A stretch of 64,000 nucleotides of DNA from the NCBI GenBank assembly GCA_900469955.1, contig UBYX01000020.1:142205-206204 (forward strand), written 5' to 3'. Of the stretch, positions 9,777 to 19,427 are shown in pieces (the stretch's first letter is position 1; every line of letters begins with the position of its first letter). The notes under the pieces were generated by a model. That model was not told the DNA's origin, ran no database searches, and worked only from the letters and a program-made list of their open reading frames with translations. Made by a program: the position numbers and the translations under genes. The DNA comes from Hyphomicrobiales bacterium (GTDB lineage Bacteria > Pseudomonadota > Alphaproteobacteria > Rhizobiales > Rhizobiaceae).

Positions 9777-10793
9777 TTGGGCGTCGTCATACCGCTTGAA
9801 GAAGGCAAAAACAAACTCGCATCCGTCAAGCCTCTGGTGGATCTCACCAAAGCGGACATGGACCGGGTCAACCAATTGATCCTGTCCAAGGCCGGCTCCG
9901 ACGTGCAGATGATTCCCGAGGTGGCCAACCATCTCATCTCGTCCGGCGGCAAACGGCTCAGGCCGATGCTGACGCTCGCATCCGCTTCGCTGTTCGGCTA
10001 CCAGGGCGACGCCCACGTGAAGCTCGCGACCAGCGTCGAGTTCATGCATACCGCCACCCTGCTTCATGACGACGTGGTGGACGAAAGCGATCTCCGCCGC
10101 GGCAGATCCACCGCCCGGATGATCTGGGGCAATCAGGCGAGCGTGCTGGTCGGCGACTTTCTGCTGGGCCAGGCCTTCAAGATGATGGTCGAGGTCGGTT
10201 CGCTCGATGCGCTCGACGTGCTGGCCACCGCCGCCTCCGTCATCGCCGAGGGCGAAGTGCTGCAGCTTTCCGTCGCCAAGAGCATGGAAACGACAGAAGA
10301 CGACTATCTCTCCGTCATCCGCGCCAAGACCGCCGCTCTCTTCGCCGCGGCCGCTGAAGTCGGCCCGATCATCGCCAATGCCGACAAGGCGGGGCGTAAC
10401 GCTCTCAAATCCTACGGCATGAATCTCGGCCTGGCGTTTCAGCTTGTTGATGACGCACTGGACTACGGCGGGAAGGCCGCCGATCTCGGCAAGAATGTCG
10501 GTGACGATTTTCGGGAAGGCAAGATCACGCTCCCTGTCATCCTCTCCTATCGTCGCGGCACTGAAAGCGAGCGCGCGTTTTGGCGACAGGCGATCGAGCA
10601 GGGTGAAAGCAGCGCCGAGAACCTGGAAAAAGCGCTCGGCCTGATGAACAAATACGGCGCGCTGAACGATACCATCGCACGCGCCCTGCACTACGGCACC
10701 ATCGCGCGGGATGCGCTGGCGCCGTTGCCGCACTCGCCGATCAAGGCCGCGCTTCTCGAAGTCATCGACTTTTCCATCCAGCGCGTTAACTAG
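9777..10793 (+). CDS. ispB: Polyprenyl (octaprenyl/decaprenyl) diphosphate synthase
   Basis: Trans-isoprenyl diphosphate synthase that builds the ubiquinone side chain; rhizobia normally use Q10, so the product is probably decaprenyl diphosphate (inference). Both Asp-rich motifs are intact: LLHDDVVDESDLRRG and LVDDALDYGG; GGKRLRPML is also present. I start it at TTG 9777, which has AGGGAG nine nt upstream and gives the family N-terminus MGVVIPLEEGKNKLASVKPL (338 residues); the frame stays open further upstream but that sequence is not family-like and overlaps the opposite strand gene. Confidence 0.94.
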   Translation: MGVVIPLEEGKNKLASVKPLVDLTKADMDRVNQLILSKAGSDVQMIPEVANHLISSGGKRLRPMLTLASASLFGYQGDAHVKLATSVEFMHTATLLHDDVVDESDLRRGRSTARMIWGNQASVLVGDFLLGQAFKMMVEVGSLDALDVLATAASVIAEGEVLQLSVAKSMETTEDDYLSVIRAKTAALFAAAAEVGPIIANADKAGRNALKSYGMNLGLAFQLVDDALDYGGKAADLGKNVGDDFREGKITLPVILSYRRGTESERAFWRQAIEQGESSAENLEKALGLMNKYGALNDTIARALHYGTIARDALAPLPHSPIKAALLEVIDFSIQRVN

Positions 10794-10953
10794 AAACAGT
10801 ACCGATCCACAAAGGTTTGACCGGCGCCGCTTGTTACGGCGCTGGAGATTCCTTGCGGACCTGCTTCAAAAAAGCCATTCTGTCGTGAATCAAATGGGCG
10901 CGAACGGCAGCGGCATTTATTGCCGCGCCATGCTCTACACGAAAGGCATCTTC

Positions 10954-12789
10954 ATGCGGCGGACATCCAGCCTTCTTCTGCTTTCCAGTGCGGCAATTGC
11001 GACCATACTCCTGTTGGGTGGGGCCGCAAATGCAGCGACGGAAGAGCCAAAACCAGCCGCAACAGAAGTTGTGACGTTCAGCCCCGGCGACGTCCAATCC
11101 TTTTCCGGAGCCTTTCTGGCCGCCCGCACCGCGGATGTGGATCATGATTATCCGACCGCCATTACCCTTTACCGCAAGGCGCTGACCTTCGATCCGGCCA
11201 ATCTGGAAATCCGTGAACGGCTGATGATCTCGCTGCTGCTCAACGGCGACTTCGAGGAAGGACTCCAGGAGGCGGACGCCCTGAAGAGTGATACGGCCGT
11301 CGAGCGGATCACCAAGATCGTGCGGGGCCTCGACGCGTTGCGCGACAAAAAGTTCGACACGGCCAAGAAAGTCCTCGCCTACGAGGGCCCGAACGATCTC
11401 GACCGGTTGACCCATCAGCTTCTCCTTGCGTGGGCACAGGTCGGCGCCGGCAAGGGCAAGCAGGCAATATCGAGCGTCAGCAACCTGAAGGGCCCACCGT
11501 GGTTCAAGGTCTTCACCGACTACCATCTCGGCGCCATGGCGCTGGTGGCCGGCGACATCGGTACCGCCCGACAGCATCTCAATACGGCGGTCACCAACAA
11601 GGAAGCCGTGGCAACCGCGCCCGATACCTTCATGCGTGCCGTGATGGCGCTCGCGCGCCTGGAAGCCGGCGCCGGCAACAAGCAGAAGGCACTCGACGCA
11701 ATTGCCGTCGGCGACGGCATGGTCTCCAATTATGCTCCGCTGAAAGCACTGCGGCAGAGCATTGAAAAGGGTGAGAAGCCGGTGCAGCAGGTGACCAATG
11801 CAGCGGAAGGCGCTGCAGGCGTCCTGTTCTCCATCGGCGGCGCATTGAACCGTCAAGGCGCCGAGGACATGGTTTCGCTTTATCTGCAGATCTCCAACGC
11901 ACTTGATCCGAAGAGCGCTGATACGCTGATCCTGCTCGGCGGCATTGCCGAAAAACTCAAGCAGCCCGATCGCGCCATTAAATTCTACGCTAGCGTCCCG
12001 ACCGATTCGCCGATGCGACGGATTTCGGAGCTGCAGCTCGGTGTGACGCTGTCGGAGACCGGAAAGGTCGACGAGGCCAAGCAGCATCTGAAATCGCTGA
12101 TCGATTCGGACCCTACCGATATCCGCAGCTATATCGCCTATGGCAGCGTGCTTTCCGAAGCCAAGGACTACAAAGCCATGGCGGAAACATACGACAAGGC
12201 GATCGGTGTTATCGGTCCCGTGCCGAAGGCCGGCGACTGGACCATCTTCTTCCAGCGAGGTATCGCCTACGAGCGGCTCAAGCAGTGGGACAAGGCCGAG
12301 CCGAATTTCCGCAAGGCCTTGGAACTCAATCCCGAGCAGCCGCAGGTGCTGAACTATCTCGGTTATTCCCTGGTCGACATGAGCAAGAACCTCGAGGAAG
12401 GCCTCGACATGATCCGCCGGGCGGTAGAGGCGCGGCCCGACGACGGCTATATCGTCGATTCGCTCGGATGGGCCTATTATCGCATGGGCAAGTTCGAGGA
12501 ATCGGTCACCGAACTCGAGCGCGCAGTGCAGCTTCGTGCTGGCGACGCGACGATCAACGACCATCTGGGCGATGCCTACTGGCGCGTCGGTCGGAAGCTG
12601 GAAGCCGTCTACCAGTGGAACAGGGCGCTGATCTCGGAGGGTGAGGATATCAACCGCGAGCAGATCAAGGCCAAGGTCGAGAATGGTTTACCGCCTATCG
12701 ATCCGAATGCCACGACTGCCGACCGCAGTCAGATCGCACCCGTTGCCCCGGCCCCACCGGCACCCGCCAACCCCGACAAGAAGTCCTGA
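10954..12789 (+). CDS. Secreted/periplasmic tetratricopeptide-repeat protein
   Basis: About 611 residues. An N-terminal signal peptide (MRRTSSLLLLSSAAIATILL, cleavage near ANA) is followed by many TPR helices, clearest in the C-terminal half (KAEPNFRKALELNPEQPQV, GLDMIRRAVEARPDDGYIV, SVTELERAVQLRAGDATIN), and a Pro/Ala-rich end. It is probably a periplasmic or outer-membrane-associated scaffold; the function is unknown. The ATG at 10954 has AAAGG upstream; in-frame starts at 10894 and 10930 are alternatives. It ends 6 nt before ispE, so TPR-ispE-moaB look like one operon. Confidence 0.9.
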   Translation: MRRTSSLLLLSSAAIATILLLGGAANAATEEPKPAATEVVTFSPGDVQSFSGAFLAARTADVDHDYPTAITLYRKALTFDPANLEIRERLMISLLLNGDFEEGLQEADALKSDTAVERITKIVRGLDALRDKKFDTAKKVLAYEGPNDLDRLTHQLLLAWAQVGAGKGKQAISSVSNLKGPPWFKVFTDYHLGAMALVAGDIGTARQHLNTAVTNKEAVATAPDTFMRAVMALARLEAGAGNKQKALDAIAVGDGMVSNYAPLKALRQSIEKGEKPVQQVTNAAEGAAGVLFSIGGALNRQGAEDMVSLYLQISNALDPKSADTLILLGGIAEKLKQPDRAIKFYASVPTDSPMRRISELQLGVTLSETGKVDEAKQHLKSLIDSDPTDIRSYIAYGSVLSEAKDYKAMAETYDKAIGVIGPVPKAGDWTIFFQRGIAYERLKQWDKAEPNFRKALELNPEQPQVLNYLGYSLVDMSKNLEEGLDMIRRAVEARPDDGYIVDSLGWAYYRMGKFEESVTELERAVQLRAGDATINDHLGDAYWRVGRKLEAVYQWNRALISEGEDINREQIKAKVENGLPPIDPNATTADRSQIAPVAPAPPAPANPDKKS

Positions 12790-12795
12790 CGCATC

Positions 12796-13743
12796 ATGTT
12801 TGCCGATGGCATGCCTTTTGAAACCGGGCTCGCCGAGGAGGCGGGCCTTTTCGAACTGGCCCCGGCCAAGATCAATCTCGCTCTGCATGTGACGGGGCAA
12901 CGGTCCGACGGCTATCACCTGCTCGAAAGTGTCGTCACTTTTGCCGATGCCGGCGATCGCCTCAACTTCGCCGCGGCCGAGGCCGAGGCCGATGAATTTA
13001 CCGTTTCCGGACGATTCGCTCATCTTCTACCGGCTGAAGCCGAAGGCAGGTCTGGCAATCTGGTGCTGAAGGCCCGCGATCTGCTGCGGGAAAAGCTGGA
13101 AACCGCCGGCTTTACCGCTCCAGCCGTCGCAATCCATCTTGAAAAAAACCTGCCTGTGGCAGCCGGAATCGGAGGCGGCTCCGCGGATGCCGCCGCCACC
13201 TTGCGGGGCCTCCTGCGCTTCTGGAACAGCCGGCTGCCGGAGTCGGAAGTCCAGGCTCTTGCCCTGGCGCTCGGCGCCGACGTCCCCATGTGCCTCAACG
13301 GCCAGGCCCTGGTCGCCAAGGGCATAGGCGAAGACATTGCGGCCTTGCCCACCCTGCCCTCGCTGGCGCTCGTGCTCGGCAATCCGTTAGTGGGCGTATC
13401 GACACCAGACATCTTTGAGCGGCTCGCCCTCAAGTACAATCCGCCAATCGGCCCCCTGGAAACGGATTGGATTCCGTTTCTCAAAAGGCTCCGCAACGAT
13501 CTCGAGCCACCGGCACGCTCGCTGGTGCGCGAAATCGACCAGATCTCCAACATGATCGGCGCGGAAGGCGCCGTGCTGACGCGGATGTCCGGTTCGGGCG
13601 CCACCTGCTTCGGCATATTTCCTTCCGCCGAGATGGCAGAAAGAGCCGCAGAAAACCTGACCGCCCAGAAGCCGGACTGGTATTTTCAGGCGGTGCAGAC
13701 CGTTGGCCAGAACGCTGGCCAGAACGTTGGAAAGACATCATGA
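12796..13743 (+). CDS. ispE: 4-diphosphocytidyl-2-C-methyl-D-erythritol kinase
   Basis: GHMP-family kinase of the non-mevalonate (MEP) isoprenoid pathway; phosphorylates CDP-ME at the 2-hydroxyl. The N-terminal APAKINLALHVTGQRSDGYH and the glycine-rich ATP loop LPVAAGIGGGSADAAATL are diagnostic, and the C-terminal MSGSGATCFGIF is the third GHMP motif. 315 residues, slightly longer than E. coli IspE. Its TGA overlaps the moaB ATG by 4 nt. Its proximity to the polyprenyl synthase gene groups isoprenoid precursor supply with quinone side-chain synthesis. Confidence 0.96.
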   Translation: MFADGMPFETGLAEEAGLFELAPAKINLALHVTGQRSDGYHLLESVVTFADAGDRLNFAAAEAEADEFTVSGRFAHLLPAEAEGRSGNLVLKARDLLREKLETAGFTAPAVAIHLEKNLPVAAGIGGGSADAAATLRGLLRFWNSRLPESEVQALALALGADVPMCLNGQALVAKGIGEDIAALPTLPSLALVLGNPLVGVSTPDIFERLALKYNPPIGPLETDWIPFLKRLRNDLEPPARSLVREIDQISNMIGAEGAVLTRMSGSGATCFGIFPSAEMAERAAENLTAQKPDWYFQAVQTVGQNAGQNVGKTS

Positions 13744-14288
13744 ACCGGATCGACGAAACCCGTTCTTTCATACCTGTTGGCATTGCCGTGCTGACCGTCT
13801 CCGACACCCGCACACCGGGAGACGACAAATCCGGCGACACGCTTGCCGCCCGAATTGCGGAAGCAGGCCATCAGCTGAAGGCCCGCGCCATCGTGACTGA
13901 CGACAAGGACAAGATCGCCGCCCAGGTGCGGGAATGGACGCTCGATCCTGAGATCGACGTGGTGATTACCACCGGCGGTACGGGCTTCACCGGTCGCGAC
14001 GTGACCCCGGAAGCGTTGGAGCCGCTCTTTGAAAAACGTATGGACGGCTTTTCCGAAGTCTTCCACCGCATTTCCTACGACAAGATCGGGACCTCCACGA
14101 TCCAGTCGCGCGCGACCGGCGGAGTGGCGAATGCAACCTTCATCTTTGTGCTGCCAGGCTCTCCCGGCGCCTGCAAGGACGCCTGGGACGGCATATTGAA
14201 GGCGCAGCTCGACTATCGGCATATGCCGTGCAATTTTATCGAGATCATGCCGCGGCTCGACGAGCACCTGAAGCGCGGCGGAAAATAG
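13740..14288 (+). CDS. moaB: Molybdopterin adenylyltransferase-family protein MoaB
   Basis: MogA/MoaB-type protein of molybdenum cofactor biosynthesis, adenylylating molybdopterin or acting as an accessory. The signature TTGGTGFTGRDVTPEAL and the C-terminal LPGSPGACKDAWDGIL are clear. 182 residues, typical length. The ATG at 13740 overlaps the ispE stop by 4 nt, so translation is coupled. No other moa/moe gene is within the window. It ends 12 nt from the convergent glycosyltransferase-like gene. Confidence 0.94.
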   Translation: MNRIDETRSFIPVGIAVLTVSDTRTPGDDKSGDTLAARIAEAGHQLKARAIVTDDKDKIAAQVREWTLDPEIDVVITTGGTGFTGRDVTPEALEPLFEKRMDGFSEVFHRISYDKIGTSTIQSRATGGVANATFIFVLPGSPGACKDAWDGILKAQLDYRHMPCNFIEIMPRLDEHLKRGGK

Positions 14289-14300
14289 GCAGACAGCGCA

Positions 14301-14828
14301 CTATCGACTGGATGCGGCGACCCAGGCGGGAATAATCTCGCTGGCGAGCTTGAAGGATTTCTGCCCCTTCGCCAGCGTTTCCAGATCCATGCCGGACTTT
14401 GCGAGCGCAATTGCCTGACGCTTGGGAAGCAGCAGGCCATGCTCCAACGGAGGAACGGCCCGGCCTATGCGCCTGAAGAATGGCCGCCGATAGGTGCGGG
14501 ACGGGGCGAATCGGGCCGGCTGCCTGCCGAGGGCGACATATTCCATGACCTCATCGATCCAGCCTGCCTGCAGCCGCGCCCCGGGCTCCAGCAGCAGCAG
14601 CCACTCGCCCCGCGCCGAGCGCAGAATATCCTTGATGTCCCAATGGGTGTGGAAACGGCAGCCGGCCGCATCGGCCACGTGGGATGTACCATCCCGCGAG
14701 CCGTGATCAAGCACCACCACATCACTCACCAAGCCTTCCACGGCGCCGGAAACAAGCAGCGAGAGCGTTTGCGCCAGCTCTGATTCCTGGTCGCGGCATT
14801 CCATGATGACAGTCAGCATTCCCAACAT
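14301..14828 (-). CDS. Small GT-A/family 2-like glycosyltransferase
   Basis: A 175-residue protein that looks like a shortened family 2 glycosyltransferase: MLTVIMECRDQESELAQTLS, then SDVVVLDHGSRDGTSHVADAAGC (nucleotide-binding half), GEWLLLLEPGARLQAGWIDEVM and a C-terminal RLIGRAVPP-like segment. It lacks the length of a complete glycosyltransferase 2 enzyme (usually 220 or more) and I see no clear DxD, so activity is uncertain. It is divergent from the radical SAM gene, and the LexA-type box at 14875-14889 lies between them. Confidence 0.75.
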   Translation of the reverse strand: MLGMLTVIMECRDQESELAQTLSLLVSGAVEGLVSDVVVLDHGSRDGTSHVADAAGCRFHTHWDIKDILRSARGEWLLLLEPGARLQAGWIDEVMEYVALGRQPARFAPSRTYRRPFFRRIGRAVPPLEHGLLLPKRQAIALAKSGMDLETLAKGQKSFKLASEIIPAWVAASSR

Positions 14829-14874
14829 TTACCGCACTGCACCACAGAAGGCCAGAAATCCATTGCCGAATTTT

Positions 14875-14889
14875 GTTCTTGCAATGTTC
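14875..14889 (+). promoter_or_regulatory. LexA-type SOS box (GTTC-N7-GTTC)
   Basis: GTTC at 14875-14878 and GTTC at 14886-14889 with exactly 7 nt between. This direct repeat is the established alphaproteobacterial LexA target. It lies 63 nt before the radical SAM ATG at 14952 and 47 nt before the start of the divergent glycosyltransferase-like gene. Assignment as functional is inference. Confidence 0.65.
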
Positions 14890-14951
14890 TTATTTTGCAG
14901 CTAGGAATTTAATCATCAGGAACGGGACGAAATGCCCGTCAGGAGCACCCC

Positions 14952-16109
14952 ATGAACGAGCTGTCCCATTTGAGGCAGAGCGCTTTGGCGCCTGCTCATA
15001 CGGCCGATATTGCAGATGCGCTGGTGAAGTCCTCTGGTCTCAGGATCGAGGTGGACCGCAGGCGCGGACGCGGCGCCGGGCTCAATCCGAGCGGCCGTTT
15101 CGAGGAGGAACGCCGCGAGGTGTTCGATGACGGGTGGCAGACCATCGAAGAACTGGAACCGTTCAGGACCGAGGTGCAGGTCGAGAAGCCGCGCACTGCG
15201 ATTACCCGCAACGAATCTCCCGACATCTCTTTCGATCGCTCGATCAATCCATATCGCGGCTGCGAGCACGGCTGCATCTATTGCTTCGCACGGCCGACCC
15301 ACAGCTACATGGGCCTCTCGCCGGGGCTTGATTTCGAATCGAAGCTGTTCGCCAAGCCCGACGTTCCCAAGCTGCTCGAACGCGAGCTCAGCAAACCGGA
15401 TTACAAGGTGCGTGCAATCGCCATCGGCACCAATACCGATCCCTATCAGCCGATCGAGCGGGAATGGCGCATCATGCGGCAGATCCTCGAGGTGCTGAAC
15501 AAGGCCAATCATCCGGTCGCGGTCGTCACCAAGTCGGCACTCATCACCCGCGATATCGACATCCTTTCCGAAATGGCTTCGAAAGGGCTCGCCAAGGTCG
15601 GCATCTCCGTCACCACGCTGGACCGCAAGCTTGCCCGCACCATGGAGCCGCGCGCCTCGACCCCTCCCAAGCGCCTCTCCGCCATCAAGGCGCTGACCGA
15701 TGCCGGAATTCCGACGGCGGTCATGGTGGCGCCCGTGATCCCGGCACTCAACGATCACGAGATCGAACGCATACTCGAGGCCGGCCATGCGGCGGGCGCC
15801 ACCGAAGCGAGCTATGTGCTCCTCCGCCTTCCTCTGGAAGTGAGCCCGCTGTTTCGCGACTGGCTGCTGCAGAACTATCCCGACCGTTATCGGCATGTGA
15901 TGTCGCTCGTTCGCTCCATGCGAGGCGGCAAGGATTACGACGCGGAGTTCGGAAAGCGGATGAAGGGAGCCGGGCCTTATGCCTGGCAGATCGGCCGGCG
16001 ATTCGAAATGGCGACGAAGCGGCTTGAAATGGTCCGCCGCGGCCTGCCGCTCCGGGACGATTTGTTCATTCGGCCGGATGGCGGCGGCATCCAGCTTTCT
16101 CTGCTTTGA
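14952..16109 (+). CDS. PA0069-family radical SAM protein (SplB-like)
   Basis: Radical SAM enzyme of the COG1533/SplB-related PA0069 family; its substrate is unknown. The [4Fe-4S] cluster ligands are Cys104, Cys108 and Cys111 in GCEHGCIYC. The following AIAIGTNTDPYQPIE, VAVVTKSALITRDID and GISVTTLDRKLARTMEPRA belong to the TIM-barrel core. 385 residues, within the expected range. GGAG precedes the ATG at 14952. A GTTC-N7-GTTC box upstream suggests induction by DNA damage. rnhB follows on the same strand after about 210 nt. Confidence 0.93.
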   Translation: MNELSHLRQSALAPAHTADIADALVKSSGLRIEVDRRRGRGAGLNPSGRFEEERREVFDDGWQTIEELEPFRTEVQVEKPRTAITRNESPDISFDRSINPYRGCEHGCIYCFARPTHSYMGLSPGLDFESKLFAKPDVPKLLERELSKPDYKVRAIAIGTNTDPYQPIEREWRIMRQILEVLNKANHPVAVVTKSALITRDIDILSEMASKGLAKVGISVTTLDRKLARTMEPRASTPPKRLSAIKALTDAGIPTAVMVAPVIPALNDHEIERILEAGHAAGATEASYVLLRLPLEVSPLFRDWLLQNYPDRYRHVMSLVRSMRGGKDYDAEFGKRMKGAGPYAWQIGRRFEMATKRLEMVRRGLPLRDDLFIRPDGGGIQLSLL

Positions 16110-16318
16110 ACTCACCCGTGAAGGTGTTCGAGGCGACAGCAAGGGCCTTGTAGCGTCAGGCGTGAAGCTCCGAGTGTTCTTAATTCCGTTTCCGGCGCTC
16201 GCCCGTCCTGTCGAGCGCCGGATCCTCCCCGGTTCCACCGCCGCCCCTCGGTGGATAGCGACGCCGCATCGCCCGCCGGGGGTTGCAGGAGATCGGGTCG
16301 ACGTGCGAGGTTGCCGCC

Positions 16319-16987
16319 ATGTTGCCTCGCACGTCACCCGATTCTCCGATGCTCTTCGAAGAAGTGCCGCTCATCCCGGACTTCAGCCTGGAACTTCTGG
16401 CGCGAAAAGCCGGCCACTGGCCGGTTGCCGGCACAGACGAGGCCGGACGGGGACCATTGGCGGGACCGGTCGTTGCCGCGGCCGTGATATTGGACCCCGA
16501 CAACATTCCTGACGGCCTCAACGATTCCAAGCAGCTAACGGCCCTCCAGCGGGAAGCCCTGTTCGAAGCGATCATGGCAACCGCGGAGGTCTCGATCGCA
16601 GCCTCCGGGCCGCGTCACATCGACGAGCGCAACATCCTGCGCGCCAGCCTCGACGCCATGCGCCGAGCAGTTGCGGGCCTGGCGGTCACGCCCGCCTATG
16701 TCCTTGCCGATGGGCGTGACGTGCCGCGCGGCCTCTGCTGTTCCGGCAAGGCGGTCATCCAGGGAGACGCCCGTTCCGTATCGATCGCGGCAGCTTCCAT
16801 CATCGCCAAGGTGACCCGTGATCGGATGATGACGCGTGCCCACCATGTCTATCCCGTCTACGGTTTCGCCAACCATGCCGGCTACGCCACCCCGCAGCAT
16901 CGTGCGGGCATCGAGGCACACGGCCCCTGCTCGCTGCACCGCATGAGCTTCCGTCCGCTTCGCAAAGACGAATTGCCGGAGATATAG
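16319..16987 (+). CDS. rnhB: Ribonuclease HII
   Basis: Type 2 RNase H that removes ribonucleotides and RNA from RNA-DNA hybrids. The catalytic motif [19 protein letters not shown] carries Asp40-Glu41 with the chosen start; a second catalytic Asp lies in [12 protein letters not shown], and [12 protein letters not shown] and [14 protein letters not shown] are family blocks. I use ATG 16319 ([15 protein letters not shown], 222 residues, GAGG upstream); 16283 and 16349 are alternatives. In rhizobia a CcrM methyltransferase gene often follows rnhB; here the atp operon comes next, convergent. Confidence 0.95.
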   Translation: MLPRTSPDSPMLFEEVPLIPDFSLELLARKAGHWPVAGTDEAGRGPLAGPVVAAAVILDPDNIPDGLNDSKQLTALQREALFEAIMATAEVSIAASGPRHIDERNILRASLDAMRRAVAGLAVTPAYVLADGRDVPRGLCCSGKAVIQGDARSVSIAAASIIAKVTRDRMMTRAHHVYPVYGFANHAGYATPQHRAGIEAHGPCSLHRMSFRPLRKDELPEI

Positions 16988-17054
16988 AGTCCGATTGGAC
17001 CTCCCATACGTTCTTCTCATGCATTTAATTCTAGTTGCTACCAAATCACGGACG

Positions 17055-17082
17055 CAAAAAAGGCCGGGTTTTACCCGGCCTT
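17055..17082 (-). terminator. Rho-independent terminator of the F0 atp operon
   Basis: Perfect 9-bp GC-rich stem (aggccgggt at 17061-17069 with acccggcct at 17073-17081) around a 3-nt loop, flanked on the plus strand by five or six A, so a U-tract follows on the minus-strand transcript. It lies just beyond the atpF stop and may also stop weak readthrough from rnhB. Confidence 0.9.
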
Positions 17083-17106
17083 CTCGAAATCCTCGTCTGA
17101 CTGAAA

Positions 17107-17592
17107 TCAGTTCAATCGCGACTGCACCTGCCCGACGGCGTCCTTGAAAAGGGTGTCCTGGGTGGACGTGTCGGCTTTGTTCGCAATGACCCGTTCGGCG
17201 GCAGCGATCGCAAGATCGACGGCTGCGGCGCGAACGGCGCCAATCGCGTCGGCCTCGGCCTGGCGGATCTTCTGCTCCGAAAGCGCATTCCGCCGTGCGA
17301 CGAACTCCTCCGTCTTCTGACGGGCTTCCTCGGTCAGAGCGGCGGCTTCGCGTTCGGCGGCAGCCACGATGTGGGCGGCTTCCGCTTCGGCTTCCTTGCG
17401 CTTGCGCTGGTATTCGGCGAGCAGAGCTTGAGCCTCTTCACGTAGGCGCTTGGCTTCCTCAAGTTCCTTGCGAATGTTGTCGGCGCGCTCGTCGAGCGAC
17501 TTCGCCATCATGCCCGGAACCTTGAGATAGGCAATCAGAGCAAGAAAGAGAACGAGGCCGACGAAGGCGAAAAATGTTGCATCGAATGCCAT
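17107..17592 (-). CDS. atpF: F0F1 ATP synthase subunit b
   Basis: Peripheral stalk subunit of the F0 sector. One N-terminal membrane helix (ATFFAFVGLVLFLALIAYL) precedes a long alpha-helical coiled coil rich in Ala, Glu, Arg and Lys. 161 residues, as expected for the shorter of the two b-type chains of alphaproteobacteria. It is the last gene of atpI-atpB-atpE-b'-b and is followed directly by the terminator at 17055-17082. Confidence 0.96.
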   Translation of the reverse strand: MAFDATFFAFVGLVLFLALIAYLKVPGMMAKSLDERADNIRKELEEAKRLREEAQALLAEYQRKRKEAEAEAAHIVAAAEREAAALTEEARQKTEEFVARRNALSEQKIRQAEADAIGAVRAAAVDLAIAAAERVIANKADTSTQDTLFKDAVGQVQSRLN

Positions 17593-17596
17593 TGTA

Positions 17597-18244
17597 TCAG
17601 GCCTCCGTCTTCGCGGCTGCGACCGCAGCCTTGATGTCGTCGCCGGATGCCTTGGCGCCGATCAGCTGATCGACGATGGCAGAGGCGGTTTCTTCGGCAA
17701 TCTGGCCGACCTGTGCAAAGGCTTGGGTCTTGATCTCGCCGATGCGGGTTTCCGCCACGGAGAGCTTCTGAGCCAGTTCCGTCTCGATCGCAGCGCGATC
17801 GATGGCGGCCTTGCCCTTGGCCGCTTCGCGAGCGGTTTCGGCAATGGTATGGGCCTTGGAACGGGCGGCAGCCAGTTCCTTTTCATAGGTCTCGACAGCA
17901 GCGTCAGCCTCGGACTTGAGGCGCGAAGCTTCATCGAGATCCTGGGCGATCCGGTCGTGGCGGTGTTCGAGAATGCCGCCGACGCGCGGAACGATTACCT
18001 TCTTCATCAACAGATAGAAGAGGCCGAAAGTGATGACGAGCCAGAGGATCTGCGACGGGAAATAGGTCGCATCGAATGGCGGGAAGGTGCCGCCACCGTG
18101 CTCGCCGCCATGGGCGACGCCGGTTTCGGTATGCACTTCGCCAGCCGGTGCGGCATGCGGATCGCCCGCGGGAGCGGCGCCCGGTGCTGCAGGCGTTTCA
18201 GGAGCGGCCGGCGCGGTCTGCGCATATGCCGAGGTCACGAACAT
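17597..18244 (-). CDS. F0F1 ATP synthase subunit b'
   Basis: Second b-type stalk subunit (b') typical of photosynthetic and alphaproteobacterial ATP synthases. A Pro/Ala/His-rich N-terminal extension (residues 1 to about 50, beginning [15 protein letters not shown]) precedes the membrane helix [19 protein letters not shown] and a long coiled coil. I use the ATG at 18244, 5 nt after GGAGG; ATG 18247 is too close to it. It ends 4 nt before atpF begins. Confidence 0.95.
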   Translation of the reverse strand: MFVTSAYAQTAPAAPETPAAPGAAPAGDPHAAPAGEVHTETGVAHGGEHGGGTFPPFDATYFPSQILWLVITFGLFYLLMKKVIVPRVGGILEHRHDRIAQDLDEASRLKSEADAAVETYEKELAAARSKAHTIAETAREAAKGKAAIDRAAIETELAQKLSVAETRIGEIKTQAFAQVGQIAEETASAIVDQLIGAKASGDDIKAAVAAAKTEA

Positions 18245-18328
18245 CATCACCTCCAGGTGTATTCCAAATGCGAAGGATCACGGCGCGCTATCTTGCAAGC
18301 GGCCGCGATCCGGATGCCTGGTCAGGTC

Positions 18329-18556
18329 TTATACTGCGTAGAGCAGCAGGAGAGCGATGAGCAGCGAGAAGATGCCCAGAGCTTCCGTAACGGCGAAGCC
18401 GAATACCAGACGGCCGAACTGGCTGTCAGCGGCGGACGGGTTGCGCAGAGCGCCCGAGAGGTAGTTGCCAAAGATGTTGCCGAGGCCAAGAGCCGTACCG
18501 GCCATGCCAAAGCAAGCCAGACCTGCACCGATGAACTTTGCTGCTTCCGCTTCCAT
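18329..18556 (-). CDS. atpE: F0F1 ATP synthase subunit c
   Basis: Proteolipid that forms the rotating c-ring. Two hydrophobic hairpin helices flank the polar loop RNPSAADSQ; the proton-carrying carboxylate is Glu58 in [21 protein letters not shown]. 75 residues, standard length. It sits between atpB and the b' gene. Confidence 0.97.
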   Translation of the reverse strand: MEAEAAKFIGAGLACFGMAGTALGLGNIFGNYLSGALRNPSAADSQFGRLVFGFAVTEALGIFSLLIALLLLYAV

Positions 18557-18622
18557 GAGAAACTCCTTCGAAATGGTTGTTGCGGCTGTAGACTGACGCC
18601 TAGGACGCCAATGTCGTTATCC

Positions 18623-19375
18623 TTAGTGCCCGCCGGGATGGACCGCGTCGTTGAGGTACATGCAAGTCAGCACCGCAAAGACGTAAGCCTGGAGGAAGGC
18701 GACGAGGAATTCGAGACCGGTCAGGGCGACGGTCATGATGAGAGGCAGGACGGCTCCGCCGATACCCAGCGCGCCCATGGTTCCGAGCGAGGCGACGAAG
18801 CCCGCGAACACTTTGAGCGTAATATGGCCTGCCAGCATGTTCGCAAACAAACGAACGGAAAGCGAGATCGGGCGGGACAGGAACGAGATGACTTCGATCG
18901 CGACAACAAGCGGTATCAACAGGCCCGGAATGCCGCTTGGCACGAAGAGCTGCAGGAAGTGCAGCCCGTGCTTATAGAAGCCGTAGACAATAACCGTGCC
19001 GATGACGAGCAGCGCCAGCGCGAAGGTGACGATGATCTGGCTGGTGACGGTGAAGAAATACGGGAACATGCCGAGCAAGTTCGCGGTCAGCACGAACATG
19101 AACAGCGAGAAGACCAGGGGAAAGAACTTCATGCCATGGCTGCCGGCGCCCTCGCGCAGCATGCCCGCAATGAATTCGTAGGACATTTCCGCCACCGACT
19201 GCGCCCGGCCGGGAATCAGCCCGCGCTGCGAGGTGGAGAAATAAAGGAAGCCGGCGGCGCAAGCTACCGTGGCGACCATGAACAGAGAGGCATTGGTGAA
19301 GGAGAAATCGATGCCGCCGATCTCAATCGGAACGATCTTGCTGATCTGGAACTGATGGATCGGATCGTTTGCCAC
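18623..19375 (-). CDS. atpB: F0F1 ATP synthase subunit a
   Basis: Membrane stator subunit forming the proton half-channels. The essential arginine is in the helix [18 protein letters not shown], and the C-terminal helix carries [22 protein letters not shown]. 250 residues, family length. Second gene of the F0 operon, starting 52 nt after atpI ends. Confidence 0.97.
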   Translation of the reverse strand: MANDPIHQFQISKIVPIEIGGIDFSFTNASLFMVATVACAAGFLYFSTSQRGLIPGRAQSVAEMSYEFIAGMLREGAGSHGMKFFPLVFSLFMFVLTANLLGMFPYFFTVTSQIIVTFALALLVIGTVIVYGFYKHGLHFLQLFVPSGIPGLLIPLVVAIEVISFLSRPISLSVRLFANMLAGHITLKVFAGFVASLGTMGALGIGGAVLPLIMTVALTGLEFLVAFLQAYVFAVLTCMYLNDAVHPGGH

Positions 19376-19427
19376 CGTCTACCTCTTTCATTGCCGGGCC
19401 AGCGGCCCAATCTTCTTGCGGGAAGCG

